Assembly: GCA_963681505.1 (NCBI GenBank)
Contig: OY811977.1
Location: 9,987,007-10,051,006 of the forward strand
DNA: 64,000 nt
Direction: 5' to 3'
Source of the DNA: Eunapius fragilis
Taxonomy: Eukaryota > Porifera > Demospongiae > Spongillida > Spongillidae
Shown here in pieces: positions 63,701 through 64,000 of the stretch. The position numbers and the translations under genes were made by a program. Position 1 is the first letter of the stretch. Each line of letters opens with the position of its first letter. Under the pieces are notes generated by a model, which worked only from the letters and a program-made list of their open reading frames with translations, was not told where the DNA came from and did no database searches.

Positions 63701-64000
63701 GAATAAATAGGAGGCATTATTTAGATAAAGAAAACAGGTTACTCGTTCGTTCCATGTATACATATCGCAACTCCACTAGTTTGTTAAATTAGCACCGTGG
63801 TTGGAACATAGCCAATTTTCTCCAATAGAAATGTATGGGAGGGAACCACTAATCTATTTGCATCGTACAGCCAAACCAATATGCTGAATAAATAGGAGGC
63901 ATTATTTAGAGAAAGAAAACAGGTTACTCGTTCGTTCCATGAATACATATCGCAATTCCACTAGTTTGTTAAATTTACACCTTGGTTGGAACATAGCCAA
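51784..64000. repeat. Satellite C, block 3: 185-bp tandem repeat to the window end
   Basis: About 66 monomers continue beyond the window, with no insertion. Variants define subfamilies: AAGTAGGATCGCAACTCC against AATACATATCGCAACTCC, and TATTTGCATCG against TATTAGCATCG with ACAGGTTACTCG preceded by GTAGAAAAAA. The first type dominates before about 58 kb, the AGCATCG/GTAGAAAAAA type after 59.2 kb. The single short reverse-strand frames per monomer are not genes. Confidence 0.96.
60680..63640. repeat. Eight-monomer higher-order repeat in satellite C (2 x 1479 bp)
   Basis: The ordered set of variants from about 60680 to 62160 is repeated from about 62160 to 63640 with a constant 1479-bp shift (8 x 185 minus 1) and almost no differences, for instance the private AGTAGTTGGATAAAATAAC at about 61370 and 62849. 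Another duplication of 13 monomers (2404 bp) relates about 55788 to 58192. Confidence 0.85.

Noticed and set aside
1-64000. tRNA or rRNA genes and telomeric repeats
   Set aside because: None were recognised by eye on either strand; a dedicated scan would be needed to exclude degenerate copies.

Overview
This is eukaryotic DNA, most likely metazoan. Genes are split by short GT-AG introns of about 45-60 bp, most of the window is satellite DNA, and every recognisable gene belongs to a transposable element. A reverse-strand reading frame at about 31 kb has tandem blocks of the K-K-A-S-V-R-D-x-Y-K-A-D-P-E type. I associate these with proteins of the demosponge Amphimedon queenslandica. A sponge is therefore my best guess, but it is an inference from memory. 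I see no single-copy host gene that I can name.

Layout: (A) 1-20588 is a satellite of 52-bp and 35-bp palindrome-rich units. (B1) 20589-29267 is a second satellite of 32-34-bp units centred on the palindrome GACTCCTGCAGGAGTC. A 36-bp perfect palindrome marks the A/B junction. A 2.8-kb block (about 29268-32050) interrupts B exactly at a monomer position. It holds a 130-bp perfect foldback, a small MITE with its own target duplication and two possible exons on the minus strand. (B2) 32051-34500 resumes the B satellite. Next come about 1.3 kb of low-information sequence and a decayed Penelope-like element (RT C-terminus plus GIY-YIG nuclease, minus strand, 35790-36825). (C) From 36826 to the end runs a 185-bp satellite interrupted by two full-size transposons with base-precise junctions.

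The first transposon in C is a DIRS-type tyrosine-recombinase retrotransposon (38048-42662). It has a spliced Gag-like gene, an RT-RNase H gene with a frameshift near its start, and a tyrosine recombinase overlapping the RT stop codon by 4 nt. It has no target-site duplication.

The second, and the most interesting object in the window, is a 6744-bp DNA transposon (45040-51783). It is bounded by CCCGGG-starting terminal inverted repeats and a TA duplication. Two divergent genes start 60 bp apart. The plus-strand gene (10 exons, 851 aa) is a Tnp2/EnSpm-CACTA-type transposase. The minus-strand gene (17 exons, 414 aa) encodes a Tudor-like N-terminus and a C-terminal BEN domain. Both models read through with no stop codon and no frameshift, so the element looks young and possibly autonomous. 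AACGCGTT-type repeats lie just inside both ends. By analogy with the TnpA/TnpD division of plant CACTA elements, the BEN protein is a candidate subterminal-repeat binder and the other protein the catalytic subunit.

The hundreds of long open frames in satellites A, B and C are by-products of stop-poor tandem repeats and are not annotated as genes. All assignments come from reading motifs by eye; no database search was possible.
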